This document shows positions 1-7,914 of a stretch of 64,000 bases of DNA, in pieces (the first letter of the stretch is position 1; each line of letters starts with the position of its first letter). The stretch is from Pseudolysinimonas sp051954455 (GTDB lineage Bacteria > Actinomycetota > Actinomycetes > Actinomycetales > Microbacteriaceae). The translations under genes were made by a program, and so were the position numbers. The notes under the pieces were generated by a model. It was not told the DNA's origin. It searched no databases and was given only the letters and a program-made list of their open reading frames with translations. The stretch is from the NCBI RefSeq assembly GCF_051954455.1, contig NZ_JBQCHS010000030.1, positions 1 through 64,000 on the forward strand, written 5' to 3'.

Positions 1-6
1 CGCTCG

Positions 7-18
7 CCCCCCCCCCCC
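7..18. repeat. 12-base poly-C run
   Basis: A homopolymer of twelve C is followed directly by four G, upstream of mnmA. The rest of bases 1-136 shows no gene. The run could be length-variable or mis-called during sequencing. Confidence 0.6.
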
Positions 19-136
19 GGGGCCGCGTGGGGCTAACGCGCCGTTTCGCGCCGCGCGGGGGCGGGGTTGCCCACGCCTCGACGGGGTCGGTCGGCGACGA
101 CGCCGACGGACGCGGGGGTCGGCGCGCGGGGCCGCG

Positions 137-142
137 TAGCCT
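137..142 (+). promoter_or_regulatory. -10 box of mnmA, leaderless type
   Basis: TAGCCT is followed by six bases (all G) and the ATG at 149. This TANNNT spacing puts the transcription start at the start codon, so the mRNA is probably leaderless. The G run is not positioned like a Shine-Dalgarno site. Confidence 0.55.
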
Positions 143-148
143 GGGGGG

Positions 149-1258
149 ATGCGGGTTCTCGCGGCGATGAGCGGCGGCGTCGACAGTGCGGTCGCCGCGG
201 CGCGCGCGGTGGAGGCCGGGCACGACGTCGTGGGCGTGCACCTGGCGCTGAGCCGGCAGCCGGGGACGGTGCGGACCGGCGCCCGCGGCTGCTGCACGAT
301 CGAGGATGCGATGGACGCCCGACGCGCGGCGACGATGCTCGGCATCCCGTTCTACGTGTGGGACTTCAGCGAGCGGTTCCAGCTCGACGTCGTCGACGAC
401 GTCGTCGCCGAGTACGCCGCGGGTCGCACCCCGAACCCGTGCCTGCGCTGCAACGAGCGGATCAAGTTCGCCGCACTCCTCGAGCGCGCCCTCGCGCTCG
501 GCTTCGACGCCGTCGCGACCGGCCACTACGCCTCGATCGTCACGGATGCGGCGGGCAATCGCGAGCTCCATCGTGCCGCTGCCTGGGCCAAGGACCAGTC
601 GTACGTGCTGGGCGTGCTCACGGCCGAGCAGCTCGCGCACGCGATGTTCCCGCTCGGCGCGACCCCGTCGAAGGACGAGGTGCGCGCGGAGGCGGCGCGC
701 CGCGGCCTGACCGTCGCGGCGAAGCCCGACTCGCACGACATCTGCTTCATCCCGGACGGCGACACGCGCGGCTGGCTCGCCGAGCGCGTCGGCGCGGAGG
801 AGGGCGCGATCCTCGACCAGTCGGGCGCGCGGATCGGCACCCACCGCGGAGCGCACGCGTTCACGGTGGGGCAGCGCCGCGGCCTCGACGTGAGGGTGCC
901 CGCGCCCGACGGCCGTCCGCGCTTCGTGCTCGAGGTCCGGCCGCGCACCAACGAGGTCGTCGTCGGCCCGAAGGCGGCGCTCGCCGTCGCCGAGCTGGCG
1001 GGATCGCGGATCAGCTGGGCGGGGCTCCCGCTGGTCGATGCCGCCGAGGGCTTCGACTGCGACGTGCAGGTACGCGCGCACGGCGATCCGGTTCCGGCGA
1101 CCGCGGCGGTGCGCGACGGGGAGCTCGTGATCCGGCCCGACGCACCGCTCGACGGCGTCGCGCCGGGGCAGAGCGCGGTGCTCTACCGGGGCACACGCGT
1201 GCTCGGGCAGTGCACGATCGACCGCACAATCTCCGCCGTCCCCGCGCGGGTCGAGTAG
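149..1258 (+). CDS. mnmA: tRNA-specific 2-thiouridylase MnmA
   Basis: This cytoplasmic enzyme transfers sulfur to C2 of wobble uridine-34 in tRNA-Lys, -Glu and -Gln, using ATP to adenylate the base. The 369-residue protein has the usual length. It shows the PP-loop SGGVDS at residues 8-13, the NPCLRCNERIKF segment with Cys101 matching the E. coli catalytic Cys102, and the second catalytic cysteine in DSHDICF (Cys199). The C-terminal third is the beta-barrel tRNA-binding part. The ATG at 149 fits the family start and has a -10 box six bases before it. The last codons and the TAG stop lie inside one arm of an intergenic repeat (1246-1326). A tail-to-tail LysR gene follows. Confidence 0.96.
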   Translation: MRVLAAMSGGVDSAVAAARAVEAGHDVVGVHLALSRQPGTVRTGARGCCTIEDAMDARRAATMLGIPFYVWDFSERFQLDVVDDVVAEYAAGRTPNPCLRCNERIKFAALLERALALGFDAVATGHYASIVTDAAGNRELHRAAAWAKDQSYVLGVLTAEQLAHAMFPLGATPSKDEVRAEAARRGLTVAAKPDSHDICFIPDGDTRGWLAERVGAEEGAILDQSGARIGTHRGAHAFTVGQRRGLDVRVPAPDGRPRFVLEVRPRTNEVVVGPKAALAVAELAGSRISWAGLPLVDAAEGFDCDVQVRAHGDPVPATAAVRDGELVIRPDAPLDGVAPGQSAVLYRGTRVLGQCTIDRTISAVPARVE

Positions 1259-1326
1259 CCGCGGAGTGGCGTATCGAGGCCTCGCCGAGGGGGTCTCGGG
1301 CAGGCCTTCGGCGCTCCTCGACCCGC
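1246..1326. repeat. Imperfect inverted-repeat element, copy 1
   Basis: The left arm GCGGGTCGAGTAG (1246-1258) matches the reverse complement of the right arm (1314-1326) at 12 of 13 positions. GGCGTATCGAG (about 1268-1277) follows the left arm. The same words, GTCTCGATACGC and CTACTCGACCCGCTCAG, recur at 49213-49253. The left arm supplies the mnmA stop codon; the right arm runs into the 3' end of the LysR gene. It may also act as a terminator between these convergent genes. Confidence 0.6.
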
Positions 1327-2166
1327 TCAGGCACGCAGCCCGCGACCGACGATCGCCGACACGAGCGCCTCGACCGGCTCGCGGGGCGCGCGGGGGTTGT
1401 CGAGCAGCGCGAAGTCGACCTCGCCGAGCATCGGCAGCCCGGGCACCGCGACCAGGTCGCCCGGCATCATGTTCTGCGGCAGCACGGCGATCCCGATGCC
1501 GGCCCGCACGGCCGCGAGCGCGCCGTTCACCTCGCGCACGTTGCAGGTGATCCGCCAGCTGCGGCCGGATCCCTCGAGCGCGTCGATCGCCGCGGCGCGG
1601 GTGATCGACGGCGCGGGATACGTGACGAGCGGCACCGGCGCGGCCGCGTCGATCGCGAAGGTCTTGTGCCCCGCCCAGACGAGCCGCTCGCGCCGCACGA
1701 GGCGCCCGTCGGGCAGGTCCGGCTCCTGCTTGATGAAGACCAGGTCGAGCTGCCCGGCGCGCAGCCGCCGGGCGAGCACCCCCGACTGCCCGACGGTCAG
1801 CTCGAGGTTGATCTGCGGATAGAGCTGCCGGAAGTCGCGGAGGATCTGCGGCAGCTGGGTGAGCGCGAGGTCGTCGGCCGAGCCGAAGCGGAGCCGGCCC
1901 CGCATCGCCGACCCCGTGAAGTAGGCGGCCGCCTCGTCGTGGGCGGCCAGGATGCTGCGCGCGAATCCCAGCATCGCCTCCCCGTTGTCGGTCAGCGCGA
2001 CGGCCCGGGTGTCGCGGGCGATGAGCTGCCGCCCCGCCGCCGCCTCGAGCTTGCGCACCTGCTGGCTGACGGTCGGCGGGCTGAGCTGCAGCAGCTCGCC
2101 GGCCCTCGTGAAGCTCGACGTCTCGGCGACCGCGACGAAGGTGCGGAGCAGGGCGGGATCGAACAC
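1327..2166 (-). CDS. LysR-family transcriptional regulator
   Basis: A 279-residue DNA-binding regulator. The N-terminal winged helix-turn-helix covers roughly residues 1-60 (SSFTRAGELLQLSPPTVSQQ, then the recognition-helix region), and a periplasmic-binding-like effector domain starts near residue 85. I chose GTG at 2166, giving MFDPALLRTF, because AGAGG lies 7 bases upstream and LysR proteins often begin this way. ATG at 2181 and TTG at 2193 are alternatives. The gene is divergent from an MFS transporter, the classical layout in which the regulator controls its neighbour. The ligand is unknown. Its 3' end touches the repeat at 1246-1326. Confidence 0.9.
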   Translation of the reverse strand: MFDPALLRTFVAVAETSSFTRAGELLQLSPPTVSQQVRKLEAAAGRQLIARDTRAVALTDNGEAMLGFARSILAAHDEAAAYFTGSAMRGRLRFGSADDLALTQLPQILRDFRQLYPQINLELTVGQSGVLARRLRAGQLDLVFIKQEPDLPDGRLVRRERLVWAGHKTFAIDAAAPVPLVTYPAPSITRAAAIDALEGSGRSWRITCNVREVNGALAAVRAGIGIAVLPQNMMPGDLVAVPGLPMLGEVDFALLDNPRAPREPVEALVSAIVGRGLRA

Positions 2167-2192
2167 GGCGTCGCCTCTCATTCGAGAATCCA

Positions 2193-2245
2193 ATGCTACT
2201 TATAGCCTCGATTCGCGCGCGCAATGACCGGGATGCTTCTAGCCT
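2193..2245. promoter_or_regulatory. Divergent LysR/MFS control region with repeated half-site
   Basis: ATGCTACTTATAGCCT (2193-2208) is echoed as ATGCTTCTAGCCT (2233-2245). The first holds a small dyad, GCTA-CTTA-TAGC. The second ends in TAGCCT (2240-2245), six bases before the MFS GTG at 2252, which is a leaderless -10 box. LysR proteins often bind such paired dyads between divergent genes; binding here is inferred. Confidence 0.45.
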
Positions 2246-2251
2246 GAAACG

Positions 2252-3598
2252 GTGACGACGGCGGCCGAACTCGATCCCGCGACCGTCACCGCCCCCATCC
2301 CCGTCGTCACGTCGCGGCCGCGCTTCCGCGACTCCTTCGCCGCGCTCCGCGAGCACAACTACCGGCTCTACCTCGTCGGCCAGTTCTTCGCCAACACCGG
2401 CGGCTGGATGAACCGCGTCGCGATGGACTGGCTGGTGCTCCAGCTCACCCACAACGTCGCCCTGGTCGGGCTCACGGTGACGCTGCAGTTCGCGCCGGCG
2501 CTGATCCTCGGACCCTGGGCCGGCGTCATCGCCGACCGCGTCACGCGGCGCCACCTCCTGAAGATCACGCAGGGCGTGTCGGTGCTCGTCAACGGGATCC
2601 TCGCGGCGCTCGTGCTGACCGACGTCGTGCAGGTGTGGGAGGTGTACGTGGCCGCCGTCATCGTCGGCTGCGCGATCACGATCGACGGGCCGTCGCGGTC
2701 GGCGTTCGTGAGCGAGATGGTGGGCACCCACCGGCTGCCGCAGGCGATCAGCATGAATGCGTCGATGTTCCACCTCGGCGGGTTCCTCGGGCCCGCGATC
2801 TCCGGGGTGCTGATCGCGGCGTTCGGATCCGGCTGGTCGATCGGGATCTGCGCGATCACCGCGCTCATCCCGATCGTCGCGCTCTTCCTCATGCACCCCG
2901 AGCGGCTGACCCCACCGCCTCGCCGCCCGGTACAGAAGGGCCAGATCGTCGAGGCGCTGCGATACATCCGCTCGAAGCCGACCATCGTCTGGCCGATGGT
3001 GCTCGTCGCGTTCGTCGCGGTCTTCGGCATGAACCTCCCGGTTCTATTCACCGCCTCCGCCGACCACACCTGGCGGACCGGCTCCGCCGGGTACGGCCTC
3101 TACACGTCGCTCGCCGCGGCCGGTGCGTTCGCGGGGGCACTCCTCTCGACCCGACGGCGGTCGCTCCGGCTGCGCATCATCGTCCCGCTGATCGGGGTGT
3201 ACGGCGTCGTGACCGCGTTCGCCGGGTCCGCCCCGGTCTACGCGCTCTTCCTGCCCGCGCTCGTCGGCATCGGCATCACCCGCATCAGCTTCATGACCGC
3301 GGGGGAGTCGCTGACCCAGCTCTCGACGAACCTCTCGATCCGCGGGCGCGTCATGTCGTTCTGGATCATGATCATCACCGGCGGGCAGGCCCTCGGCGGC
3401 ATCGTCATGGGCTGGATCGCGGAGTCGCTCGGCGCGCAGGTCGCCTTCGCGGTCGCCGGGCTCGTGCCCGCGGCGGCGGGGATCGTGGTGGCGCTCATCC
3501 TCGCCCGGCGCCACCAGCTCGCGATCAAGGTCAACGTGCGGACCCCGCGGCGACTGGTGCGGATCGTGTCGCGCGGTCAGGTCATCATCGAGCACTGA
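2252..3598 (+). CDS. MFS transporter
   Basis: A 448-residue inner-membrane secondary transporter with about 12 predicted helices. It has a cytoplasmic N-terminus of about 35 residues, the MFS signature GVIADRVTRRHLLK after helix 2, and a long basic loop (RRPVQKGQIVEALRYI) between halves. It resembles the MFS_3/EntS-like exporter branch. The basic C-terminal tail (residues about 425-448) is cytoplasmic. The GTG start at 2252 sits six bases after the -10 TAGCCT and has no Shine-Dalgarno site, so a leaderless mRNA is likely. The divergent LysR regulator suggests ligand-induced expression. Substrate cannot be told from sequence; drug or siderophore export are typical for the branch. Confidence 0.88.
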   Translation: MTTAAELDPATVTAPIPVVTSRPRFRDSFAALREHNYRLYLVGQFFANTGGWMNRVAMDWLVLQLTHNVALVGLTVTLQFAPALILGPWAGVIADRVTRRHLLKITQGVSVLVNGILAALVLTDVVQVWEVYVAAVIVGCAITIDGPSRSAFVSEMVGTHRLPQAISMNASMFHLGGFLGPAISGVLIAAFGSGWSIGICAITALIPIVALFLMHPERLTPPPRRPVQKGQIVEALRYIRSKPTIVWPMVLVAFVAVFGMNLPVLFTASADHTWRTGSAGYGLYTSLAAAGAFAGALLSTRRRSLRLRIIVPLIGVYGVVTAFAGSAPVYALFLPALVGIGITRISFMTAGESLTQLSTNLSIRGRVMSFWIMIITGGQALGGIVMGWIAESLGAQVAFAVAGLVPAAAGIVVALILARRHQLAIKVNVRTPRRLVRIVSRGQVIIEH

Positions 3599-3634
3599 CT
3601 CCGAGCGGAGTACCCCGGGTCGCGCCGCTCGCGC

Positions 3635-3640
3635 TACCGT
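3635..3640 (+). promoter_or_regulatory. -10 box, leaderless type
   Basis: TACCGT lies seven bases before the ATG at 3648, with no Shine-Dalgarno sequence. Confidence 0.5.
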
Positions 3641-3647
3641 CGGGCGC

Positions 3648-4082
3648 ATGAGCACCACGACCTCCTCCGCTCCGGCCGGCATCCGCGTCTTCAACGCGCT
3701 CGCCGGCGTCACGACCCTGGCGATCTTCCTGCAGGCGATCAGCGCCGGCGTCTTCATGTCCTTCCACGGCAGCGACGCGGGCGAGCCGTGGGTGACGACG
3801 CACCAGATCGTCGGCTACGTCGCGATCCTGCTCGCGGTCGTCACCGCGATCGTCGCGATCGTCGCGCTCCGGAAGTCGGCGACCGGGCTCATGGGCGCCG
3901 CGATCGCGCTCGCGGTCCTCCTGGTGGCCCAGGTCGGGATCGGGCAGGCGATCGAGAACGCCCGCGGTCTCGTCGCGGTGCACGTGCCGCTCGCGTTCAT
4001 CGTCTTCGGTCTGACCATCTGGCTCTCGGTGCGCGGCGCCGTGGTGCGCCGTCGCCTCGCGGGAGCCCCCGCCGCCGCCTGA
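3648..4082 (+). CDS. Small four-helix membrane protein (DUF6220-like)
   Basis: 144 residues with four hydrophobic segments: about residues 17-38, 50-68, 76-95 and 105-125. Conserved-looking histidines fall near helix ends (SFHGSD, TTHQIVGY, VHVPLAFI), the pattern of the DUF6220 family and loosely of four-helix haem-binding membrane proteins. Haem binding is a guess. The tail is Ala/Pro/Arg-rich. The ATG at 3648 is seven bases after a TANNNT box. It is probably monocistronic and ends before a strong hairpin at 4117-4162 shared with the convergent APH-fold gene. Confidence 0.75.
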   Translation: MSTTTSSAPAGIRVFNALAGVTTLAIFLQAISAGVFMSFHGSDAGEPWVTTHQIVGYVAILLAVVTAIVAIVALRKSATGLMGAAIALAVLLVAQVGIGQAIENARGLVAVHVPLAFIVFGLTIWLSVRGAVVRRRLAGAPAAA

Positions 4083-4116
4083 GCGCCGCGCCGCATCACA
4101 ACGCATCGCATCACAA

Positions 4117-4162
4117 TGCGAAGAAGCCCTGTCGCCGGATCGGCGCACAGGGCTTCTTCGCA
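4117..4162. terminator. Long hairpin between convergent genes
   Basis: A perfect 16-bp stem (4117-4132 with 4147-4162) is extended inward by CGCCG/CGGCG around a GAT loop. It lies between the 3' ends of the DUF6220-like and APH-fold genes. Neither side has a good U tract (AAAAAGGG follows on the plus strand), so it would act as a stem-only bidirectional terminator, as is common in actinobacteria. GCATCACAA occurs twice just upstream (4092-4116). Confidence 0.75.
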
Positions 4163-4188
4163 AAAAGGGAGCGAGCGGATGCCGCGGG

Positions 4189-5187
4189 TCAGCCCGCGGC
4201 TCGGCGCTGCTCGGTGCGCTCCAGCAGGTCCTTCACCTCGTCGAGGCCGAGGATCGGCGCCGTGTGCGGGGTGATCGGGTGCATGACGTCGGCGTGCACG
4301 TCGTCGACGAGCCGTGACATCATCTCGACCGCGTCGTCCACGATGTCGGTCGAGCGGACCTCGGCCCCGTGCAGCAGCCAGCGCGCGACCTCGAGCTCCG
4401 CGACGAGGGCGGCGCGCTGCCGCAGCCGGAGGTCGAGCGGGCCACGTGCGGCGGCATAGGCCGAGAACGCGGCGTCGACGGTGTCCTCCGATGCGCCGAG
4501 CAGCCACTGCAGATCGATGGCCGGATCGCCGACGCGCAGCCCGTGCCAGTCGAGCACGCCCGTCACCTCGTCGCCCGACGAGAGGATCGCGTCCGAGCCG
4601 AGCGAGCCGTTGATGACGCACGGGGTGTACTGCCACAACCCCGTGTCGGTGCCGGCCTCGCGCCAGCGCTGCAGGAGCGCGGCGGGGACGAGACCCGTCG
4701 CCGCGGCGCGGTCGATGAGCGCGAGCGCGGCGCGGTGTCCATCGCCGGCCGAGTGCTGCGGAAGCCCGGCATCGGCGACGACGCTCGTCGGAAGGGCGTG
4801 GATCGCGGCGATCGCCCGGCCGCTCGCCGCGCCGAGGGCGGGCCCGATCGCGCCGAGCGGCACCTTGGTGCCGTAGACGAACTCCGAGACCACCGCGCGG
4901 GTGCCGGCGACCGGCGCCTGACCCGCGAAGCTCGACACGGAGAAGGGGAGCCGGGCCCGGACGCCCGGGCTCAGCGCCCGCAGCGCGACGAGGTCGGCCG
5001 ACTGCTCCGCCTCGGCGCGCTCGCTGCGCGGCACCCGCACGATCCAGTGCCGGCCGTCGCGGCCCGTGAGCAGGGCGGCGTCGTAGTCGCCCCCGCTCGC
5101 GGAGCCGAAGCCCTGCACGCCGACGAGGTCGAGGCCGGCCACGGCCGAGGTCGCCAGCGCGGCTAGAGTGAGAGCGGATCTGGCCAT
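4189..5187 (-). CDS. APH-fold phosphotransferase homologue with altered catalytic loop
   Basis: 332 residues with the aminoglycoside/macrolide phosphotransferase fold. A nucleotide-binding N-lobe (GRDGRHWIVRVP near residue 42) precedes a C-lobe with VLDWHGLRVGDPAIDLQWL at 211-229, the metal-binding DxxxxxxGDPxxDL segment. The catalytic loop, normally HGDLxxxN, reads INGSLGSD at 192-199, so the catalytic Asp and preceding His are missing. It may be a pseudokinase or a specialised branch. The start at 5187 is supported by TACCCT (5194-5199) six bases upstream. It is divergent from nudC. A role in antibiotic resistance should not be assumed. Confidence 0.8.
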   Translation of the reverse strand: MARSALTLAALATSAVAGLDLVGVQGFGSASGGDYDAALLTGRDGRHWIVRVPRSERAEAEQSADLVALRALSPGVRARLPFSVSSFAGQAPVAGTRAVVSEFVYGTKVPLGAIGPALGAASGRAIAAIHALPTSVVADAGLPQHSAGDGHRAALALIDRAAATGLVPAALLQRWREAGTDTGLWQYTPCVINGSLGSDAILSSGDEVTGVLDWHGLRVGDPAIDLQWLLGASEDTVDAAFSAYAAARGPLDLRLRQRAALVAELEVARWLLHGAEVRSTDIVDDAVEMMSRLVDDVHADVMHPITPHTAPILGLDEVKDLLERTEQRRAAG

Positions 5188-5193
5188 GCCGAC

Positions 5194-5199
5194 AGGGTA
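5194..5199 (-). promoter_or_regulatory. -10 box, leaderless type
   Basis: On the minus strand TACCCT stands six bases before the ATG at 5187. It decides that start over upstream in-frame candidates. Confidence 0.5.
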
Positions 5200-5269
5200 G
5201 GTCGGGCACCGCCGATTGCCGCCCAGCGCCACGCCTCTCCGCCGTTCCCGCCAACCCTCGTGAGGTGTC

Positions 5270-6205
5270 GTGTCCGAGTCCTTCCGCGACCGTCTTCCGC
5301 TGTCCCGCGCCACGGTCGACCGCGACCACGTCTCGCGCTCGCTCGGCATCGACGCGCTGCTCGCCGAGCCCGGCGCCCGCGCGCTCGTGCTGCGCAAGGG
5401 GGAGGCGCTCCTGGCCGGACCGGAGCGGCTCGCGCTGGTGCCCGCGGGCGAGCTCCCGCCGCATGCGCTCGCGCTCTACCTCGGCCGCGCGGTGGAGGCC
5501 GACGACGACCTCGCGATCGGCACCCCCGTCCTCGCGGTCGTGCTCGACGACGAGTCGGTCGACGACCCGGGCGATCAGCGCCACTGGGGCAATCTCCGCG
5601 ACCTGGGCGCGAAGCTCGGCGATCGCGACGCGGGCCTCTTCACCGAGGCGCTCGCGCTCGCCAACTGGCACCGCACCTACGGATTCTCCCCGCGCACCGG
5701 TCACCCGAGCGTGCCGGCTGCCGGCGGCTGGACCCGTCGCGACGCCGAGACCGAGCAGGAGCTCTTCCCGCGCACCGACGCGGCCGTCATCATGGGCATC
5801 ACCGACCACGACGACCGGATGCTGCTCGGCTCGAACGCCATGTGGGCTTCCAACCGCTTCTCGGTGCTCGCCGGATTCGTGGAGCCGGGGGAGTCGCTCG
5901 AGGCCGCCGTCATCCGCGAGGTGTTCGAGGAGTCGGGCCTGCGTGTCGTCGACCCCGTCTACCTCGGCAGCCAGCCGTGGCCGTTCCCCGCGTCGCTCAT
6001 GGTCGGCTTCCGCGCGCGGCTGGCGCCCGGCGAGAGCCCCGAGCCGAAGGCCGACGGCGAGGAGATCCTCGAGCTCCGCTGGTTCAGCCGCGAGGAGCTG
6101 ACGGCCTCGCTCGGCGAGATCGGCCTGCCCGGTCGCGCGTCGATCGCCCGCGCGATCCTCGAGGACTGGTACGGCGGCCCCATCGACGACGGCATCGCGT
6201 GGTAG
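5270..6205 (+). CDS. nudC: NAD(+) diphosphatase, NudC type
   Basis: 311-residue Nudix hydrolase that cleaves NADH/NAD to NMN(H) and AMP; family members also remove NAD caps from RNA. The Nudix box GFVEPGESLEAAVIREVFEE begins at residue 202, followed by the NudC signature SQPWPFPAS at 234-242. The zinc-ribbon position is present but all four cysteines are gone: S140, T143, D158 and T161 occupy sites spaced 3-15-3 as in E. coli (98, 101, 116, 119). The start is GTG 5270. The stop overlaps the GTG of the next gene by seven bases, indicating translational coupling with the helicase. Confidence 0.93.
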   Translation: MSESFRDRLPLSRATVDRDHVSRSLGIDALLAEPGARALVLRKGEALLAGPERLALVPAGELPPHALALYLGRAVEADDDLAIGTPVLAVVLDDESVDDPGDQRHWGNLRDLGAKLGDRDAGLFTEALALANWHRTYGFSPRTGHPSVPAAGGWTRRDAETEQELFPRTDAAVIMGITDHDDRMLLGSNAMWASNRFSVLAGFVEPGESLEAAVIREVFEESGLRVVDPVYLGSQPWPFPASLMVGFRARLAPGESPEPKADGEEILELRWFSREELTASLGEIGLPGRASIARAILEDWYGGPIDDGIAW

Positions 6206-7914
6206 ATCTCCTCGCGGATCTCGACGCCGAGCAGCGCACGGCCGCCGAGACGCTGCTCGGGCCGGTCTGCATCCTCGCGGGCGCCGGCACCGGCAAGACC
6301 CGCGCGCTCACGCACCGCATCGCCCACGGCGTGCAGACCGGCGCTTACGACCCGGCCCGCGTCATGGCGCTCACTTTCACGACCCGTGCCGCGGGCGAGC
6401 TGCGCACGCGGCTCCGCCAGCTCGGCGCGGCGGGCGTGAACGCGCGCACGTTCCACGCCGCCGCGCTCGCGCAGCTCTCGCACTTCTGGCCGCAGGCGGT
6501 CGGCGGGCAGCTGCCGCGCATCCTCGAGTCCAAGGGACGCCTGCTCGGGCAGGCGGCGGAGCAGCTGCGGTTCAGCGTCGACACCGCCGCGCTGCGCGAC
6601 GCCGCCGCCGAGATCGAGTGGCGCAAGGTCTCGCGGATGCCGCTCGCGCAGTACGCGCGCGCGGCGGAGTCGCGCTCGCTGCCGCAGACCCTCCCGGCCG
6701 GGAGGATGACGGCGCTGCAGGAGCGGTACGAGCGGCTGAAGGACGAGGCCCGGCGCATCGACTTCGAGGACGTGCTCCTCGCGACCGCGGGAATGCTCGA
6801 CTCGGAGCCCTGGATCGCCGAGCAGGTGCGCGCCCAGTACCGCTTCTTCGTCGTCGACGAGTACCAGGACGTCTCCCCCCTGCAGCAGCAGCTGCTCGAG
6901 CTGTGGCTCGGGAGCCGGCGCGAGCTCTGCGTCGTCGGCGACGCCAACCAGACCATCTACTCGTTCACGGGCGCGACGAGCGACTACCTGCTGAACTTCG
7001 CGACGCGGTGGGAGGGGGCGCAGGTCGTGCGCCTCGAGCGCAACTACCGCTCCGCCCCGCCCGTGCTCGCCCTCGCCAACCGCCTCATGCGCGGGCGCCC
7101 GGGTGCGCTCGAGCTCACTCCCGCGGGCGAGCCGGCGCGCAGGTCGGCCGAGATCGACCCCCCGGTCGCCTACGACACCGACCTCGAGGAGGCCCGCGCG
7201 GTCGCCTCGGCGGTCGCGGCGGAGATCGCCGCCGGCACTCGGCCCGAGCGCATCGCGGTGCTCTACCGCGTCAACGCGCAGGCGGCACTCCTCGAGCAGG
7301 CGCTCGCGGCCGTGGGCGTCGGCGCCCGCCAGCAGGGGGCGACCAAGTTCTTCGACCTCCCCGACGTGAAGCTCGCCATCGTCGCGCTCGCCCAGCTCGC
7401 CCGCGACGCGAAGGCGGCCGAGGCGCCGCTCTTCCAGTCCGTGAGCGATGTCGTCCGCGACCTCGGCTGGACGACGCGGCGGCCGGAGGGCGGCGGCGCG
7501 ACCCAGGAGAAGTGGGAGGCGCTCAACGCCATCGTCGAGCTCGCCGACAGTGCTCCCGAGGGCACGACGCTCGCGCGATTCGCGGAGGAGCTGCAGCACC
7601 GCCAGGCGGCGCAGCACGAGCCGACGATCGCCGCCGTCGTGCTCTCGACACTGCACGGCTCCAAGGGTCTGGAGTGGGACTCGGTGCACCTCGTCGGCCT
7701 GAGCGAGGGCCTCCTGCCGATCAGCCACGCGAGCGGCCTCGCCGCGATCGACGAGGAGCGCCGGCTGCTCTACGTCGGCATCACGCGGGCACGGCGGCGG
7801 CTCGCGCTGAGCTGGGCACGGGAGGGGATGCGCGGTCGGCCCCGGGAGCCCAGTCGCTTCCTGGCGGAGCTGCGCACGAGCACTCGGGATGCGGCTCCCA
7901 CCCGGCGACGCTGA
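6199..7914 (+). CDS. UvrD/PcrA-family (UvrD2-like) ATP-dependent DNA helicase
   Basis: 571-residue superfamily 1A 3'-5' helicase. Visible motifs: Walker A AGAGTGKT at 27-34, motif Ia LTFTTRAAGELR, motif II DEYQD, motif III GDANQTIYSFTGA, motif IV LERNYRS, motif V TLHGSKGLEWD and motif VI EERRLLYVGITRARR. Likely roles are DNA repair or replication-fork processing. It ends soon after motif VI, so the C-terminal HRDC/zinc tail of mycobacterial UvrD2 is absent. GTG 6199 overlaps the nudC stop and gives the Q-motif (LDAEQRTA) near the N-terminus. Its last 134 bases overlap the convergent next gene. Confidence 0.92.
   Translation: MVDLLADLDAEQRTAAETLLGPVCILAGAGTGKTRALTHRIAHGVQTGAYDPARVMALTFTTRAAGELRTRLRQLGAAGVNARTFHAAALAQLSHFWPQAVGGQLPRILESKGRLLGQAAEQLRFSVDTAALRDAAAEIEWRKVSRMPLAQYARAAESRSLPQTLPAGRMTALQERYERLKDEARRIDFEDVLLATAGMLDSEPWIAEQVRAQYRFFVVDEYQDVSPLQQQLLELWLGSRRELCVVGDANQTIYSFTGATSDYLLNFATRWEGAQVVRLERNYRSAPPVLALANRLMRGRPGALELTPAGEPARRSAEIDPPVAYDTDLEEARAVASAVAAEIAAGTRPERIAVLYRVNAQAALLEQALAAVGVGARQQGATKFFDLPDVKLAIVALAQLARDAKAAEAPLFQSVSDVVRDLGWTTRRPEGGGATQEKWEALNAIVELADSAPEGTTLARFAEELQHRQAAQHEPTIAAVVLSTLHGSKGLEWDSVHLVGLSEGLLPISHASGLAAIDEERRLLYVGITRARRRLALSWAREGMRGRPREPSRFLAELRTSTRDAAPTRRR

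Noticed and set aside
67..2205. A 712-codon plus-strand open frame over mnmA
   Set aside because: It is out of frame with mnmA and antisense to the LysR gene, with no recognisable motif.
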